Assembly: GCA_035448625.1 (NCBI GenBank)
Contig: DAOTJI010000005.1
Span: forward strand, 1 to 62,759
Length of the DNA: 62,759 nucleotides
Direction of reading: 5' to 3'
Origin: UBA8904 sp035448625
GTDB taxonomy: Bacteria > Desulfobacterota > Syntrophia > Syntrophales > Smithellaceae
Below, piece by piece: positions 8,960 to 17,464 of this stretch. The notes beneath the pieces were generated by a model. That model was not told the DNA's origin. It searched no databases and worked only from the letters and a program-made list of their open reading frames with translations. Position 1 is the stretch's first letter. Each line of letters begins with the position of its first letter. The translations under genes were made by a program, and so were the position numbers.

Positions 8960-9730
8960 CTACGCCGCATGCGCTTCTTTCTGGAGCGTTTCCGTCAAAC
9001 TCTCCACCAGGGTTTCCAGGTATTCATTCAGGCTCCAGGCCACTTTGTGTCCGTTGACCCGCATTTCAATGCCCGAAACGATATCCGGTTCTTGCAGATA
9101 GCGGATGGTAAATCCGTTGGTGATCTGCTTTTTCAAGACCTCCTCAATCTGCGTCTGTCTTGGGGCGGGAATCCCGAAGGCGCTCTGGATCGTCACCCGG
9201 TTTCCGCCGCCGCGGATCGCCTTGCGCAGCTGGGCGCTTTTCTCTTCGTCCAACGACTGCACCCGGCGGAGAAATTCATCGACGATCCGGTCCTCCAGAT
9301 CGGCGTCCGCCAGATCGGCAAGGGCCTTGCGCGCCGTGGCATACAACTGTTTGGCCGCCCGCTGGCGCAAATCGTAGAAAAAGGCGTCCTGCTCCCGGAC
9401 CAGCATATCCTGCCAGCGCGTCTTGACCGCATCCACCTCGACGCGGACCTTTTCCATCAGCTCCTTGCGCTTGGCTTCCGCCGCCATCGTCGCCTCGTTG
9501 AGCATCATTTCCTTTCTCTCATTGAGGCTCTGATTGCGCTTTTCGTAGAGCAGGGCTTCTTCCTCCGCTTTCGCCTTCAGCTCATCGGCCTCGGCGAAGC
9601 GCGCGGCGATTTTCGCCTCCCGGTCATCCATCGCCTTGATAATCCGCCCGTAGAGAAATCGCTTCAGCAGATACATCAGCAGGAGGAAATTGAAGATTTG
9701 CGCTAAAAATACAAACCAGTCGATATGCAT
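8960..9730 (-). CDS. atpF: N-ATPase b subunit with C-terminal delta-like domain
   Basis: A 256-residue peripheral-stalk subunit, longer than a normal b (about 160). The N-terminal membrane helix is DWFVFLAQIFNFLLLMYLL, followed by a long charged helix (about 30-130) typical of b. The C-terminal part (about 175-245, with VTIQSAFGIPAPRQTQIEE and DIVSGIEMRVNGHKVAWSL) resembles the C-terminal domain of the delta/OSCP subunit (delta ends with ...GVIIRxGDxVIDGSVRxxLExL). No separate delta gene occurs in the operon, so b and delta are probably fused, as known for N-ATPases. It starts 11 bases after atpE. Confidence 0.92.
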   Translation of the reverse strand: MHIDWFVFLAQIFNFLLLMYLLKRFLYGRIIKAMDDREAKIAARFAEADELKAKAEEEALLYEKRNQSLNERKEMMLNEATMAAEAKRKELMEKVRVEVDAVKTRWQDMLVREQDAFFYDLRQRAAKQLYATARKALADLADADLEDRIVDEFLRRVQSLDEEKSAQLRKAIRGGGNRVTIQSAFGIPAPRQTQIEEVLKKQITNGFTIRYLQEPDIVSGIEMRVNGHKVAWSLNEYLETLVESLTETLQKEAHAA

Positions 9731-9741
9731 GGTTTATCCCC

Positions 9742-10008
9742 CTACTTGATAATGAAACCCCAGAACGGATTGGCGAAAATCAGAATCATGGAAATCACGA
9801 AGCAGTAAATGGCGATGGATTCGATCATCGCCAAACCGACGAATAATGTCCGCGTTAAGGAATTCCTCTCATCCGGCTGCTGGGCAATTGCGGCCAGCGC
9901 CTGGGCGATTGCCTGTCCCATGCCCAGTCCGGGGCCGATTGAACCGATCCCCATTGCCAAACCCGCACCGATTATCGAGGCCATCGCGACGAGACTTACG
10001 TTGTCCAT
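9742..10008 (-). CDS. atpE: N-ATPase c subunit (rotor ring)
   Basis: An 88-residue hairpin of two membrane helices with the polar loop AQQPDERN. The ion-carrying Glu is Glu63 in the second helix (MIESIAIYCF). Compared with the Na+-binding c subunit of Ilyobacter tartaricus (Gln32, Val63, Glu65, Ser66, Thr67, Tyr70), Ser64 and Tyr68 are kept, but the Gln32 position is Met30 (GPGLGMGQ) and the Thr67 position is Ile65. The full sodium ligand set is therefore missing, which favours protons, though N-ATPases are often described as Na+-translocating. The ring size cannot be told from sequence. Confidence 0.96.
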   Translation of the reverse strand: MDNVSLVAMASIIGAGLAMGIGSIGPGLGMGQAIAQALAAIAQQPDERNSLTRTLFVGLAMIESIAIYCFVISMILIFANPFWGFIIK

Positions 10009-10035
10009 ACATACTCCTCCTTTATTTCAATTTTA

Positions 10036-10764
10036 TCAGGCTGCAGAGCCCTCTTTTTTGACTTCCGCGGAATGCCCTTCCTCCTCGGCGGAAAGCGCCG
10101 AGGCGATATACACCATGGAGAGAATCGCAAAAATGTAGGCCTGAATCACGCCGATCAGGAGCCCCAGGATTTGCATCACGACGGGGAACAGAAAGGGCGT
10201 GACGGCCAGCAGAATTCCGATGACCTTTTCGTGGCTCATGATGTTGCCGAAAAGCCGGACCGTGAGCGCGAGCGTTCGGGACAGTTCCCCCATGACATGG
10301 AACGGAAAGAAGATGAACGTCGGCTGGAAATACTCCTTGACGTAATGCAGGATTCCGTTCCGGGAAATCCCGTAGTACGGAACGGCGATGAATACGCAGG
10401 TCGCCAGCGCCGCCGTGGTCGTCATGGACGACGTGGGCGCCACATACCCCGGCACCACCGCCAGCACGTTGGACGTGCAGATGAACAAAAACAGCGTGCC
10501 GATCAGAGGGATATAATGGTCCGCCCCCTTCTTCGTCATTTCGCTGATTTCTCCGCGGACGACGGAAATCACGATTTCCAGGAAATGCTGCCAGCGCGAC
10601 ACATTCATTTCCGAAGACAGATTGCGGGTAATCCAAATGGAGCCGCCGACCAGGATGCCCATCACCAGCCAGGTATAAAGGATGGTCACGTTGATCGTGA
10701 TAAAGTTCCAGCTCCAGACGACAACCTGATCCGGACTGATCTGATTGAGTGTTACGATTTCCAT
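10036..10764 (-). CDS. atpB: N-ATPase a subunit (ion channel stator)
   Basis: A 242-residue integral membrane protein with five or six hydrophobic segments. The essential stator Arg lies in LALTVRLFGNIMSHEKVIG, the family signature of the fourth core helix. The next helix (LLIGVIQAYIFAILSMVYI) has the usual IQAYIFxxLxxxYI ending. It pairs with the c ring to form the two half channels. Its start overlaps nothing: atpR stops 38 bases upstream. Confidence 0.95.
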   Translation of the reverse strand: MEIVTLNQISPDQVVVWSWNFITINVTILYTWLVMGILVGGSIWITRNLSSEMNVSRWQHFLEIVISVVRGEISEMTKKGADHYIPLIGTLFLFICTSNVLAVVPGYVAPTSSMTTTAALATCVFIAVPYYGISRNGILHYVKEYFQPTFIFFPFHVMGELSRTLALTVRLFGNIMSHEKVIGILLAVTPFLFPVVMQILGLLIGVIQAYIFAILSMVYIASALSAEEEGHSAEVKKEGSAA

Positions 10765-10802
10765 ATAAACTCCTTACAACGGTCGCTCTAATCCTTGCCC
10801 AA

Positions 10803-11105
10803 TTATGAACGCGCGGCTTCCGCCGTCTTCTGCGGCCCCAGGCGATGCTCCAGAATTTTGCGCATGAGAACAAACCCGGCCAGTGCCGCCGCCAGTCTTT
10901 CCCAGTGGCCGCCCTGCAGCAGAAAGTAAAATACGGTCAGAAGGACGGACAGGCGCACGACCAGACTGACCATCAGCAGGCGAGCGCGGCCTTGTGCCTG
11001 TCCCAGCCTCTTCACGGTCTGCCACAGGCCCGCGAAATAGAGGGCGCCCAGCGCCATCCCCGCGACCAGCATCAACCCCAGCATCCCTAATTCGTTTTGC
11101 GTCAT
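10803..11105 (-). CDS. atpR: N-ATPase accessory membrane protein AtpR
   Basis: A 100-residue, three-helix membrane protein (helices near 6-28, 42-62 and 66-84) placed directly after atpQ and before atpB, the position of AtpR in N-ATPase operons. Segments such as LGMLGLMLVAGMALGALYFAGLW and RLSVLLTVFYFLLQGGHWERL fit that family. It starts one base after the atpQ stop. The role is thought to be ring assembly or ion supply, but is not established. Confidence 0.88.
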   Translation of the reverse strand: MTQNELGMLGLMLVAGMALGALYFAGLWQTVKRLGQAQGRARLLMVSLVVRLSVLLTVFYFLLQGGHWERLAAALAGFVLMRKILEHRLGPQKTAEAARS

Positions 11106-11106
11106 G

Positions 11107-11436
11107 TCATTCCTCTTCGATAATGCGGCTGCGGATTTTCCGGACCCAATAGGCCGCGTTGATGCAGCCGACGATCACGCCGGCCACCAGCCCCATGAGC
11201 GCCCAGGAATACTGGCTGGGCCAGGTCCGGTCGATCCAGAGCCCCAGGGCTACGCCGATCAGCGTGGGAATCGCCACCGCCCATCCGACGATGCCGAACA
11301 TCCCGAGGCCGAACCAGACGGTTTCATTTTTATGCTTGAGGCCCTTGATGCGCAGCGCCTCCCGCTGGGCTACCTTTTCCGCGAAGTGATCCGCCATCTG
11401 TCGGCGCCGGTTGGTGGTTCGTCGTATTTCGACCAT
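11107..11436 (-). CDS. atpQ: N-ATPase accessory membrane protein AtpQ (AtpI-like)
   Basis: A 109-residue protein with a basic N-terminus and two membrane helices (around residues 40-65 and 75-97), the AtpI/'ATPase gene 1' type (ALGLWIDRTWP..., GLVAGVIVGCINAAYWV). The ATG at 11436 lies eight bases after AAGGA; a TTG two codons upstream is the alternative. AtpI proteins assist c-ring assembly in F-type operons, and AtpQ is the counterpart in N-ATPases. It sits between atpC and atpR with a one-base gap to atpR. Confidence 0.88.
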   Translation of the reverse strand: MVEIRRTTNRRRQMADHFAEKVAQREALRIKGLKHKNETVWFGLGMFGIVGWAVAIPTLIGVALGLWIDRTWPSQYSWALMGLVAGVIVGCINAAYWVRKIRSRIIEEE

Positions 11437-11490
11437 GTTCAAATTCCTTCCTTGCTCGATTGAAGTCCCCGCGCAATCGGGGATCGCGCC

Positions 11491-11871
11491 CTACTTCAGT
11501 TCCACGAATCGCCGGATGAGCGACGCCTCCAGTTTTGCCGCGGCGGAGCGAACCAGTTTTTCCCGCTCGTCGAGCGCGTCATACTGCTCCACCACTACCT
11601 GTTTGAGTTTTCCCAGTTCCGCCGCCTTCACGGCATTGCGCGTGGACACCAGGACGTCCGCTCCTTTTTTCACCAGCGTGCCGACATCCATGGCCAGCAG
11701 TTCCTGGCCGCCCTCGGCCGGTTCATACGAAAAAATGCCCGGCGCCAGCGTGGCGACAAAGTCGATATGGTTCGGCATCAGGCAGAAAGAGCCGTTTTCC
11801 GCTTCCGCGACGATTTTCCTGACTTCGCGCTCCATCATGATTTCCGCCGGCAATAAAATTTTAAGCAACAT
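11491..11871 (-). CDS. atpC: N-ATPase epsilon subunit
   Basis: A 126-residue F1 epsilon subunit: N-terminal beta sandwich (MLLKILLPAEIMMEREVRKI, with HIDFVATLAPGIFSY) and a C-terminal helical hairpin (VVVEQYDALDEREKLVRSAA). I use the ATG at 11871; a TTG seven codons upstream would put a poly-Arg leader in front and has no clear ribosome site. It overlaps the end of atpD by 11 bases. In this operon type it directly follows beta. Confidence 0.93.
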   Translation of the reverse strand: MLLKILLPAEIMMEREVRKIVAEAENGSFCLMPNHIDFVATLAPGIFSYEPAEGGQELLAMDVGTLVKKGADVLVSTRNAVKAAELGKLKQVVVEQYDALDEREKLVRSAAAKLEASLIRRFVELK

Positions 11872-13246
11872 GTTCCGTCTTCGCCTCTTCAATCGATCCG
11901 ATCATGTACAGTGCACGCTCCGGATAATCGGCAAATTCGTCATTCAGGATCCGCTCGCATCCGTTGAGCGTTTCTTCCCGGGAAACCATTTTTCCGGCCG
12001 TGCCGGTAAATTGCTCGGTGACGAAGAAAGGCTGCGTAAAGAACCGCTCCAGCCGGCGCGCGCGGAATACGGTGCGCTGGTCTTCACGCGACAGCTCCGA
12101 GATGCCCAGCATGGCGATAATATCCTTGAGGTCTTCATAAACCGCGAGAGTCTTGCGGATTTCCTGGGCGATTTTGTAGTGGCGCTCCCCGGCAATGTTG
12201 GGCATCAGCATTTTGGAGCCGGACTGCAGCAAATCGATGGCCGGATACAATCCCTCACTGGCGCGCTTGCGCGACAGCGCAATGGTCGCGGACAGGTGTC
12301 CGAACGTGTGCACGGCCGAAGGATCGGTGAAGTCGTCCGCCGGCACGTACACGGCCTGAATGGACGTGATCGCGCCGGTCTTCGTGTTGCAGATGCGCTC
12401 CTCCAGCTCGGCCAGTTCCGTGGCGAGCGTCGGCTGATACCCGAGCCGGGACGGCAGCTGTCCCAACAGGCCCGACACTTCCATGCCCGCCTGGATGAAA
12501 CGGAAGATATTGTCGATCATCAACAGCACGTCCTGCTTGGCGTCATCCCGGAAATACTCGGCCATGGTCAGCGCCGCATGTCCGACGCGGAAGCGCGCGC
12601 CGGGCGGTTCGTTCATCTGGCCGAACACCATGACCGTGTTCCCCAGAACGCCGCTTTCCTCCATTTCCCGGTAGAGCTCCTCGCCTTCGCGGCAGCGTTC
12701 GCCGATTCCGCAGAAGATGCTCATCCCTTCGTGGCCGCTGACGGTGTTGTGAATCATCTCCGTGATCAAAACGGTCTTGCCGACGCCCGCGCCGCCGAAG
12801 AGCCCCGCCTTGCCGCCACGTTCCAGGGGCGCCAGGACATCGATGGCCTTAATGCCGGTCTCAAAGATTTCGGAGACGGTGGACTGGTCGCGAAGCGGAA
12901 TGGGTTCGCGGTGGATGGACCGGAGCTCGCAGCCCTCCACATCGCCCTTTTTGTCGATGGTGTTGCCGAAAACATTGAACACCCTTCCCAAAAGCGGGCT
13001 CCCCACGGGCACTTCAAAGGGTTTGCCGGTGTCCGTGACAACGGCGCCGCGGGCCAGGCCCTGCGTCGGCGTCAGCGCAACGCCCCGGATGGTGTTGCTG
13101 TCCAGTTGCGTGAATACCTCGATGACGACATCCCCCTTCTCGCCGGCCTTCAGCACGTTGCGGATCGGCGGGGCGACCGGAAAGTGAATGTCAACGACGC
13201 TGCTGCGAACGGATAAGACTCTTCCCTGATTGATTTGCTCGGCCAC
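11861..13246 (-). CDS. atpD: N-ATPase beta subunit
   Basis: A 461-residue catalytic subunit. Walker A is GGAGVGKTVLI near residues 151-161, the catalytic Glu segment GERCREGEELYREM follows, Walker B is DVLLMIDNIFRF, and the beta signature PAIDLLQSGSKML is present. It catalyses ATP hydrolysis or synthesis in the head. The beta gene coming first with epsilon next, then Q and R, and delta absent, is the diagnostic N-ATPase arrangement. A 16-base gap separates it from the upstream RsbRD-N-like gene. Confidence 0.97.
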   Translation of the reverse strand: MAEQINQGRVLSVRSSVVDIHFPVAPPIRNVLKAGEKGDVVIEVFTQLDSNTIRGVALTPTQGLARGAVVTDTGKPFEVPVGSPLLGRVFNVFGNTIDKKGDVEGCELRSIHREPIPLRDQSTVSEIFETGIKAIDVLAPLERGGKAGLFGGAGVGKTVLITEMIHNTVSGHEGMSIFCGIGERCREGEELYREMEESGVLGNTVMVFGQMNEPPGARFRVGHAALTMAEYFRDDAKQDVLLMIDNIFRFIQAGMEVSGLLGQLPSRLGYQPTLATELAELEERICNTKTGAITSIQAVYVPADDFTDPSAVHTFGHLSATIALSRKRASEGLYPAIDLLQSGSKMLMPNIAGERHYKIAQEIRKTLAVYEDLKDIIAMLGISELSREDQRTVFRARRLERFFTQPFFVTEQFTGTAGKMVSREETLNGCERILNDEFADYPERALYMIGSIEEAKTEHVA

Positions 13247-13262
13247 GGTTCGTTCACCTCGT

Positions 13263-13718
13263 TTATTTTTTCTTGGGAGCGTCTCCCATTAATGCCATGT
13301 ATTGATCCGTCAGGACATACATAATGTAATCAAAAATCAAAATCGTCCGGGTCTGGCTTTCCAGCGCCTGCTGTTCACCCAGAATGGTAACGAAAATGGC
13401 CTGAAACTCGGCGTAGAGCCAGATGTGGCGGCGCATCAGGATGACGGCATACAGCGCCTCCTGCAGCGGCACTTCCTCCCGGAAGCGTTTTACGGCGAAT
13501 TTGGACATGAAATCACGGATTGCGGGATAAGGGTCTTTCAGCGGATAGACGCTGCTCAGTTTGCGGTAGAAATCCGCCGCCTGGGGAATGAGATGATTTT
13601 CATGGAGATCGTGGTAGAAGGGCGTCCTGGCGTTCTGGACAACATCTTTCGCCCAGTTCCGGGCAATGGCTTCGGAATTGTTTGCCATTACATCCAGTAG
13701 TTTCAACGACGTCAGCAT
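13263..13718 (-). CDS. RsbRD N-terminal-domain-like protein leading the N-ATPase operon
   Basis: A 151-residue all-helical protein from the ATG at 13718, which has a strong AGGGGGAAAG site. The upstream in-frame start at 13820 would begin only three bases after the -12 box of a sigma-54 promoter and is unlikely. The pattern (MANNSEAIARNWAKDVVQN near the N-terminus, RHIWLYAEFQAI in the middle) resembles the RsbRD_N helical bundle found at the N-terminus of stressosome and kinase proteins. No STAS or kinase domain is attached. Being first in the ATPase operon suggests a regulatory or sensing partner, which is inference. Family assignment is by eye. Confidence 0.55.
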   Translation of the reverse strand: MLTSLKLLDVMANNSEAIARNWAKDVVQNARTPFYHDLHENHLIPQAADFYRKLSSVYPLKDPYPAIRDFMSKFAVKRFREEVPLQEALYAVILMRRHIWLYAEFQAIFVTILGEQQALESQTRTILIFDYIMYVLTDQYMALMGDAPKKK

Positions 13719-14113
13719 TTGCTTTCCCCCTGCGCTTGTCCGGCTGCCGGCCGGCTTCCTCATGACGATGCTGCTGGTCTGCGGATCTAAAGAGCGGACG
13801 GCCTCAATTGTCTGAACCATTCAGCAATCCGCGTGCCATGAGCGGCATTTTACGCAACTGATGGATTTTGTTGAACGTCCATGGATCCGGCCTTTGGGCG
13901 TCGTCCAAGCCGACGACCCGAATGTCTCCGGATTTTTGGCTTCCCATCCGGTGCGTACCCGAAAAATGAAGACGGGTGCCGGTTTCGGGCCGGACGTCTT
14001 ATTTGTCGTCGGGGTACGACGGAAATGTCGCTTTCAGAAAAACGCTTCTCCGGACTTGGCTTTGTGAGTAGAAAACGGGGTACGGGGAACGGCGACCGGC
14101 CTGCAACAGGAGT
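13719..14113. other. Intergenic region upstream of the N-ATPase operon
   Basis: About 395 bases between the RsbRD-N-like start and the stop of the acyltransferase gene. It holds the sigma-54 promoter and a roughly 90-base leader. Upstream of the promoter (13840-14113) no gene is convincing; this is where enhancer sites for an AAA+ activator would be expected, but I could not pick out a clear inverted-repeat pair. Confidence 0.5.
13823..13838 (-). promoter_or_regulatory. Sigma-54 (-24/-12) promoter for the N-ATPase operon
   Basis: On the minus strand the sequence is TGGCACGCGGATTGCT, a full match to the consensus TGGCACG-N4-TTGCW with GG and GC ten bases apart. Transcription should start about 12 bases downstream, near 13812, giving a leader of roughly 95 bases to the ATG at 13718. 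This predicts RpoN control with an enhancer-binding activator. Confidence 0.75.
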
Positions 14114-14812
14114 CTACCGGCGGCCCAGAAGCAGATCCTCCCAGCCGAAAGACCGGTCATCGGCGATCTGGTTTTGCCGCATATGGATTTCCAGCGTCCG
14201 CCGGGCCGCTTCAAATTCGCTTTCCCCCATCCCTGCAGGAACATTGATGGGCTGGTCCCAGCGGATCCGGACCCGGCTGAAGGGTTTGGGAATCAGAAAG
14301 CGGTCCCAGCTCCGCAGAGGCCAGGCGCGGCTGAAGGAGACGTAAACCGGAAAGATTTTCGCGCCGGAAAGCTCAGCCATGCGGATCAAACCGGCCTTAA
14401 CGGTGCCGCCTGGACCCCGGGGCCCGTCTACGGCATGGATGGCGAGAGGATTCTCTTTCAGATCCTCCACAATGGCGGCGAGCGCCTCTTTCCCACCCTG
14501 GGAGCTGGAACCGCGGATGGGGCGGAAATGGAGGCGGCGGACCAGCGTGCTGATCAGATCGCCGTCATGGCTTCGGCTGATGATGGCCGAAGGACGGTAT
14601 CGGCTTGCCGCCTTGGCATACCCGATGACTCCGTACAGGCGCTGATGCCAGATCGCCACAATTCCCTTTTCTCCACGGTCCAGACGGGAGGTGATCACCT
14701 CTTCGTCGATTACTTCCGTGCGAATCAAAAAGGTGTGAAACAGGATCAGCCGGTGAACCAGGGGCACAAGGCCGTGCGTGAGAACCGGCACGGGAAGTTG
14801 ATTGATTTTCAT
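14114..14812 (-). CDS. DUF374 lysophospholipid acyltransferase-family protein
   Basis: A 232-residue protein with the DUF374/LPLAT pattern: IVAIWHQRLYGVI, the acyltransferase box variant SRSHDGDLI, RGSSSQGGKEAL and VDGPRGPGGTVKAGLIRMA. Members transfer acyl groups in lipid A-like or phospholipid synthesis; the exact acceptor here is unknown. I chose the ATG at 14812, where the homologous part starts (MKINQLPVPVLTHGLVPL). A TTG 14 codons upstream with an AGGAAAG site is possible. The gene is isolated, facing away from the penicillin-binding protein gene. Confidence 0.82.
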   Translation of the reverse strand: MKINQLPVPVLTHGLVPLVHRLILFHTFLIRTEVIDEEVITSRLDRGEKGIVAIWHQRLYGVIGYAKAASRYRPSAIISRSHDGDLISTLVRRLHFRPIRGSSSQGGKEALAAIVEDLKENPLAIHAVDGPRGPGGTVKAGLIRMAELSGAKIFPVYVSFSRAWPLRSWDRFLIPKPFSRVRIRWDQPINVPAGMGESEFEAARRTLEIHMRQNQIADDRSFGWEDLLLGRR

Positions 14813-15088
14813 GAAGCACGAATATCCGCAATCGCATTTTCTGTCAACGCTCAAATCGAGACAAAGCTTTCCTGAAAATCCATCCTTCGGCCGAGTCGAC
14901 GGGGCAACCCATGCGGACCAGGGTTTTCCCGGGATGAAGATGCCGGAAAAGATCGCGTTCTTTTTGAAAAGGCCCCTGCGGGAAAACGGGATTTCTCTTG
15001 CTATCCGGCCACATTATCCGTAAGATTCCCGGGTGAAAAAACGATTTACCGACCGTCGTCTTATCCGACAAGAGGCGGGGAGGACGCA

Positions 15089-17383
15089 TTGATTCGACGA
15101 ATCCTTTTTGGGCTGGCGGCCGCCGGTCTGCTGATCCACTTCATCTTTGCGTACATTGAGGCAGGCAAAGGGATTGACGGCGCCAAGGCATCGCCTACCA
15201 TCTTTTACGGCCGACCGCTGGAAATCCGGAAAGGGGATCACCCGGGCAATCTCCGCCTGACCGAACGGCTGAACCGGCTTTCCTACCGGCAGGTACAGGA
15301 AAAGCCGGTCAAACCCGGGACTTTTTCGCGAACCAGGGATCGGATGAGGTTGTTTCTTCGTGACACGAAAGGAAACGGTCGTTCGATGCCGTCCGGGCCG
15401 GTGGACATCGCACTCGACGACGGACGGGTGGCTTCGCTGGTCTCCCCGGACGGCAAACCTTTGCATTCGATCCGCCTTGAGCCGGAGGAAATCGGCCGCC
15501 TGACGGGGCCCAAAATGGCGCTTCACGCGCCGGTCCCTCTTTCCGAAATTTCCCCTTACCTGCAAAACGCGGTCATCGCCTGCGAAGACAAGCGCTTTTA
15601 CCATCACTTCGGAATCGACCCTTTCGCGGCCGGACGGGCCGTATGGGTCAATCTGCGTGAAAAACGATTGGTCCAGGGCGCCTCCACCATTACGCAGCAG
15701 CTGGCGAGAACCGTCTTCCTTTCCCCCCAAAAAACTTTCGCGCGCAAGTTGCGGGAGATGGAACTCGCACTGGCGCTGGAGCTGCGCTACTCCAAACGGC
15801 AGATTCTGGAAATGTATCTGAATAGAATTTATCTGGGACAGGCCGGCGATCAGGGCATTTACGGCGTTGACGAAGCATCCCGCTTTTATTTTTCCAGACG
15901 CGCGCGGGACCTTTCCCTCGAGGAGGCGGCGCTGCTCGCCGGCATCCTCCACGCCCCGAACCGGTACGGTCTTGCCAGAAATCCCCGGACGGCCATGGAG
16001 CGGCGCGGTAAAGTCCTGTCCAGAATGAGGAAACTGGACAGGATCACACAGCCGGAGTTCGAACGGGCCTCGGCGGCGCCGGTAAGAATCCACGCCGGAG
16101 CGCCCCCCGCCCGCCTCCCGTCCTATTTTATCGATTACATTCTGAGGATCACCCAAGAAGAGCTGGGCGAGGAGCGACTCTATCATACCGGATACCGGTA
16201 TTACACCACTCTTGATTCTATTCAACAGACCGCCGCGGAAGATGCGGTTGCCCGCGGCCTCGAAACCATCGAAAAATCGGCCCATGGAGCCGGTGAGCCG
16301 CTGCAGGCGGCGCTGGTCGCCGTCGATCCGAAAACCGGATTCATCACGGCGATGGTCGGCGGACGCAACTACGCGCAGACAAGATTCAACCGGGCGGTGG
16401 ACGCTTTGCGCCAGCCGGGAAGCGCTTTCAAGCCCTTTGTCCTTTTGGCGGCGCTCTCCCAATCGCTCACAAAGCACGGCCACTGGACGCTCTCCACGCC
16501 GGTTTCCGGAAAACCGATTTCACTTTCCACACCCGAAGGAATGTGGACGCCGACCAATTTTGAAAACAAGGCTTACGGCAACATCACGCTCCGGAAGGTT
16601 ATCGAAGATTCCGTCAACACCGCCACCGTCCGGCTGGCCTCCGACGTGGGGTTCAAAGAAGTTTTAAAAACCGCCCGGGAGGCCGGCATCGTCAGCCCCC
16701 TTCTGCCCGTTCCCTCCATGGCGCTGGGCAGCTTTGAAGTGTCGCCCCTCGAGCTTGCCTATGCCTACGCGACCCTTGCTTCCGGCGGAACTCGCTTTGA
16801 ACGGTTTGCCCTTTTTTCCGTGACAACGCCGGACGGAGACCGGGTCTGGTCCGGAAAAATGAAACGCAAGCAGGTTTTTGATCCGCGGATAACGTATCTG
16901 ACCGGCTACGCGCTGGAAGGGGTTGTGGAGCGCGGCACGGCCGGCGAGGCCCGTCTTCTGCAGATCGATTTCCCCGTATCGGGAAAAACCGGAACGACCA
17001 ACGGGAACCGGGATTCCTGGTTTGTGGGCTATACGCCCGACATCGTCTGCGCCGTGTGGGTGGGGTATGATTCCGGAGCGGACACCGGCCTGACCGGCGC
17101 CGCCGGGGCGCTGCGCATTCACGCGCGTTTTATGCGTTCCTTCTATTCCCAGTCCGGACCGCGGCCCGTCGCCGCTCCGGAGGGGATTGAAACCGCGTTG
17201 ATCGATCCGGATTCCGGATACCTGGCCACGCCATTATGCCCCCGAACCTTTCAGGAAGCCTACCTTCAGGGAACCGCGCCCGGAAAAACCTGCCCCGAGC
17301 ATCCGGCCCACCCGGTTATGGACGCGCTTCGCGGACAGGCGAGCCGCGCGGGGGCGTTCCTCCGCGGTCTGCTGCCCCGATAA
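15089..17383 (+). CDS. mrcB: Penicillin-binding protein 1b (glycosyltransferase-transpeptidase)
   Basis: A 764-residue bifunctional peptidoglycan synthase. It starts at a TTG preceded by a clear GGGGAGGA site. One membrane helix (5-25) is followed by a UB2H-like region (about 33-120), the GT51 glycosyltransferase domain (EDKRFYHHFGID at 166-177; GASTITQQLAR at 197-207) and the transpeptidase domain with SAFK at 445-448, SVN at 508-510 and KTGT at 633-636. All catalytic motifs are present. UB2H-like organisation points to the PBP1b class, although no LpoB is visible nearby. It polymerises and cross-links glycan strands at the outer face of the inner membrane. Confidence 0.93.
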   Translation: MIRRILFGLAAAGLLIHFIFAYIEAGKGIDGAKASPTIFYGRPLEIRKGDHPGNLRLTERLNRLSYRQVQEKPVKPGTFSRTRDRMRLFLRDTKGNGRSMPSGPVDIALDDGRVASLVSPDGKPLHSIRLEPEEIGRLTGPKMALHAPVPLSEISPYLQNAVIACEDKRFYHHFGIDPFAAGRAVWVNLREKRLVQGASTITQQLARTVFLSPQKTFARKLREMELALALELRYSKRQILEMYLNRIYLGQAGDQGIYGVDEASRFYFSRRARDLSLEEAALLAGILHAPNRYGLARNPRTAMERRGKVLSRMRKLDRITQPEFERASAAPVRIHAGAPPARLPSYFIDYILRITQEELGEERLYHTGYRYYTTLDSIQQTAAEDAVARGLETIEKSAHGAGEPLQAALVAVDPKTGFITAMVGGRNYAQTRFNRAVDALRQPGSAFKPFVLLAALSQSLTKHGHWTLSTPVSGKPISLSTPEGMWTPTNFENKAYGNITLRKVIEDSVNTATVRLASDVGFKEVLKTAREAGIVSPLLPVPSMALGSFEVSPLELAYAYATLASGGTRFERFALFSVTTPDGDRVWSGKMKRKQVFDPRITYLTGYALEGVVERGTAGEARLLQIDFPVSGKTGTTNGNRDSWFVGYTPDIVCAVWVGYDSGADTGLTGAAGALRIHARFMRSFYSQSGPRPVAAPEGIETALIDPDSGYLATPLCPRTFQEAYLQGTAPGKTCPEHPAHPVMDALRGQASRAGAFLRGLLPR

Positions 17384-17464
17384 TCAGAGCGTCGAGGCAT
17401 CCGAGCTTCGCGTCGCGGCCGGCTTCCGAAAAAGCTTTCCACCCGCCGTGCCGTCTTTACCGAT

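Noticed and set aside
13719..13820. Upstream start for the RsbRD-N-like protein
   Set aside because: It begins three bases from the sigma-54 -12 box, so it would lie before the mRNA start; the ATG at 13718 has a strong ribosome site.
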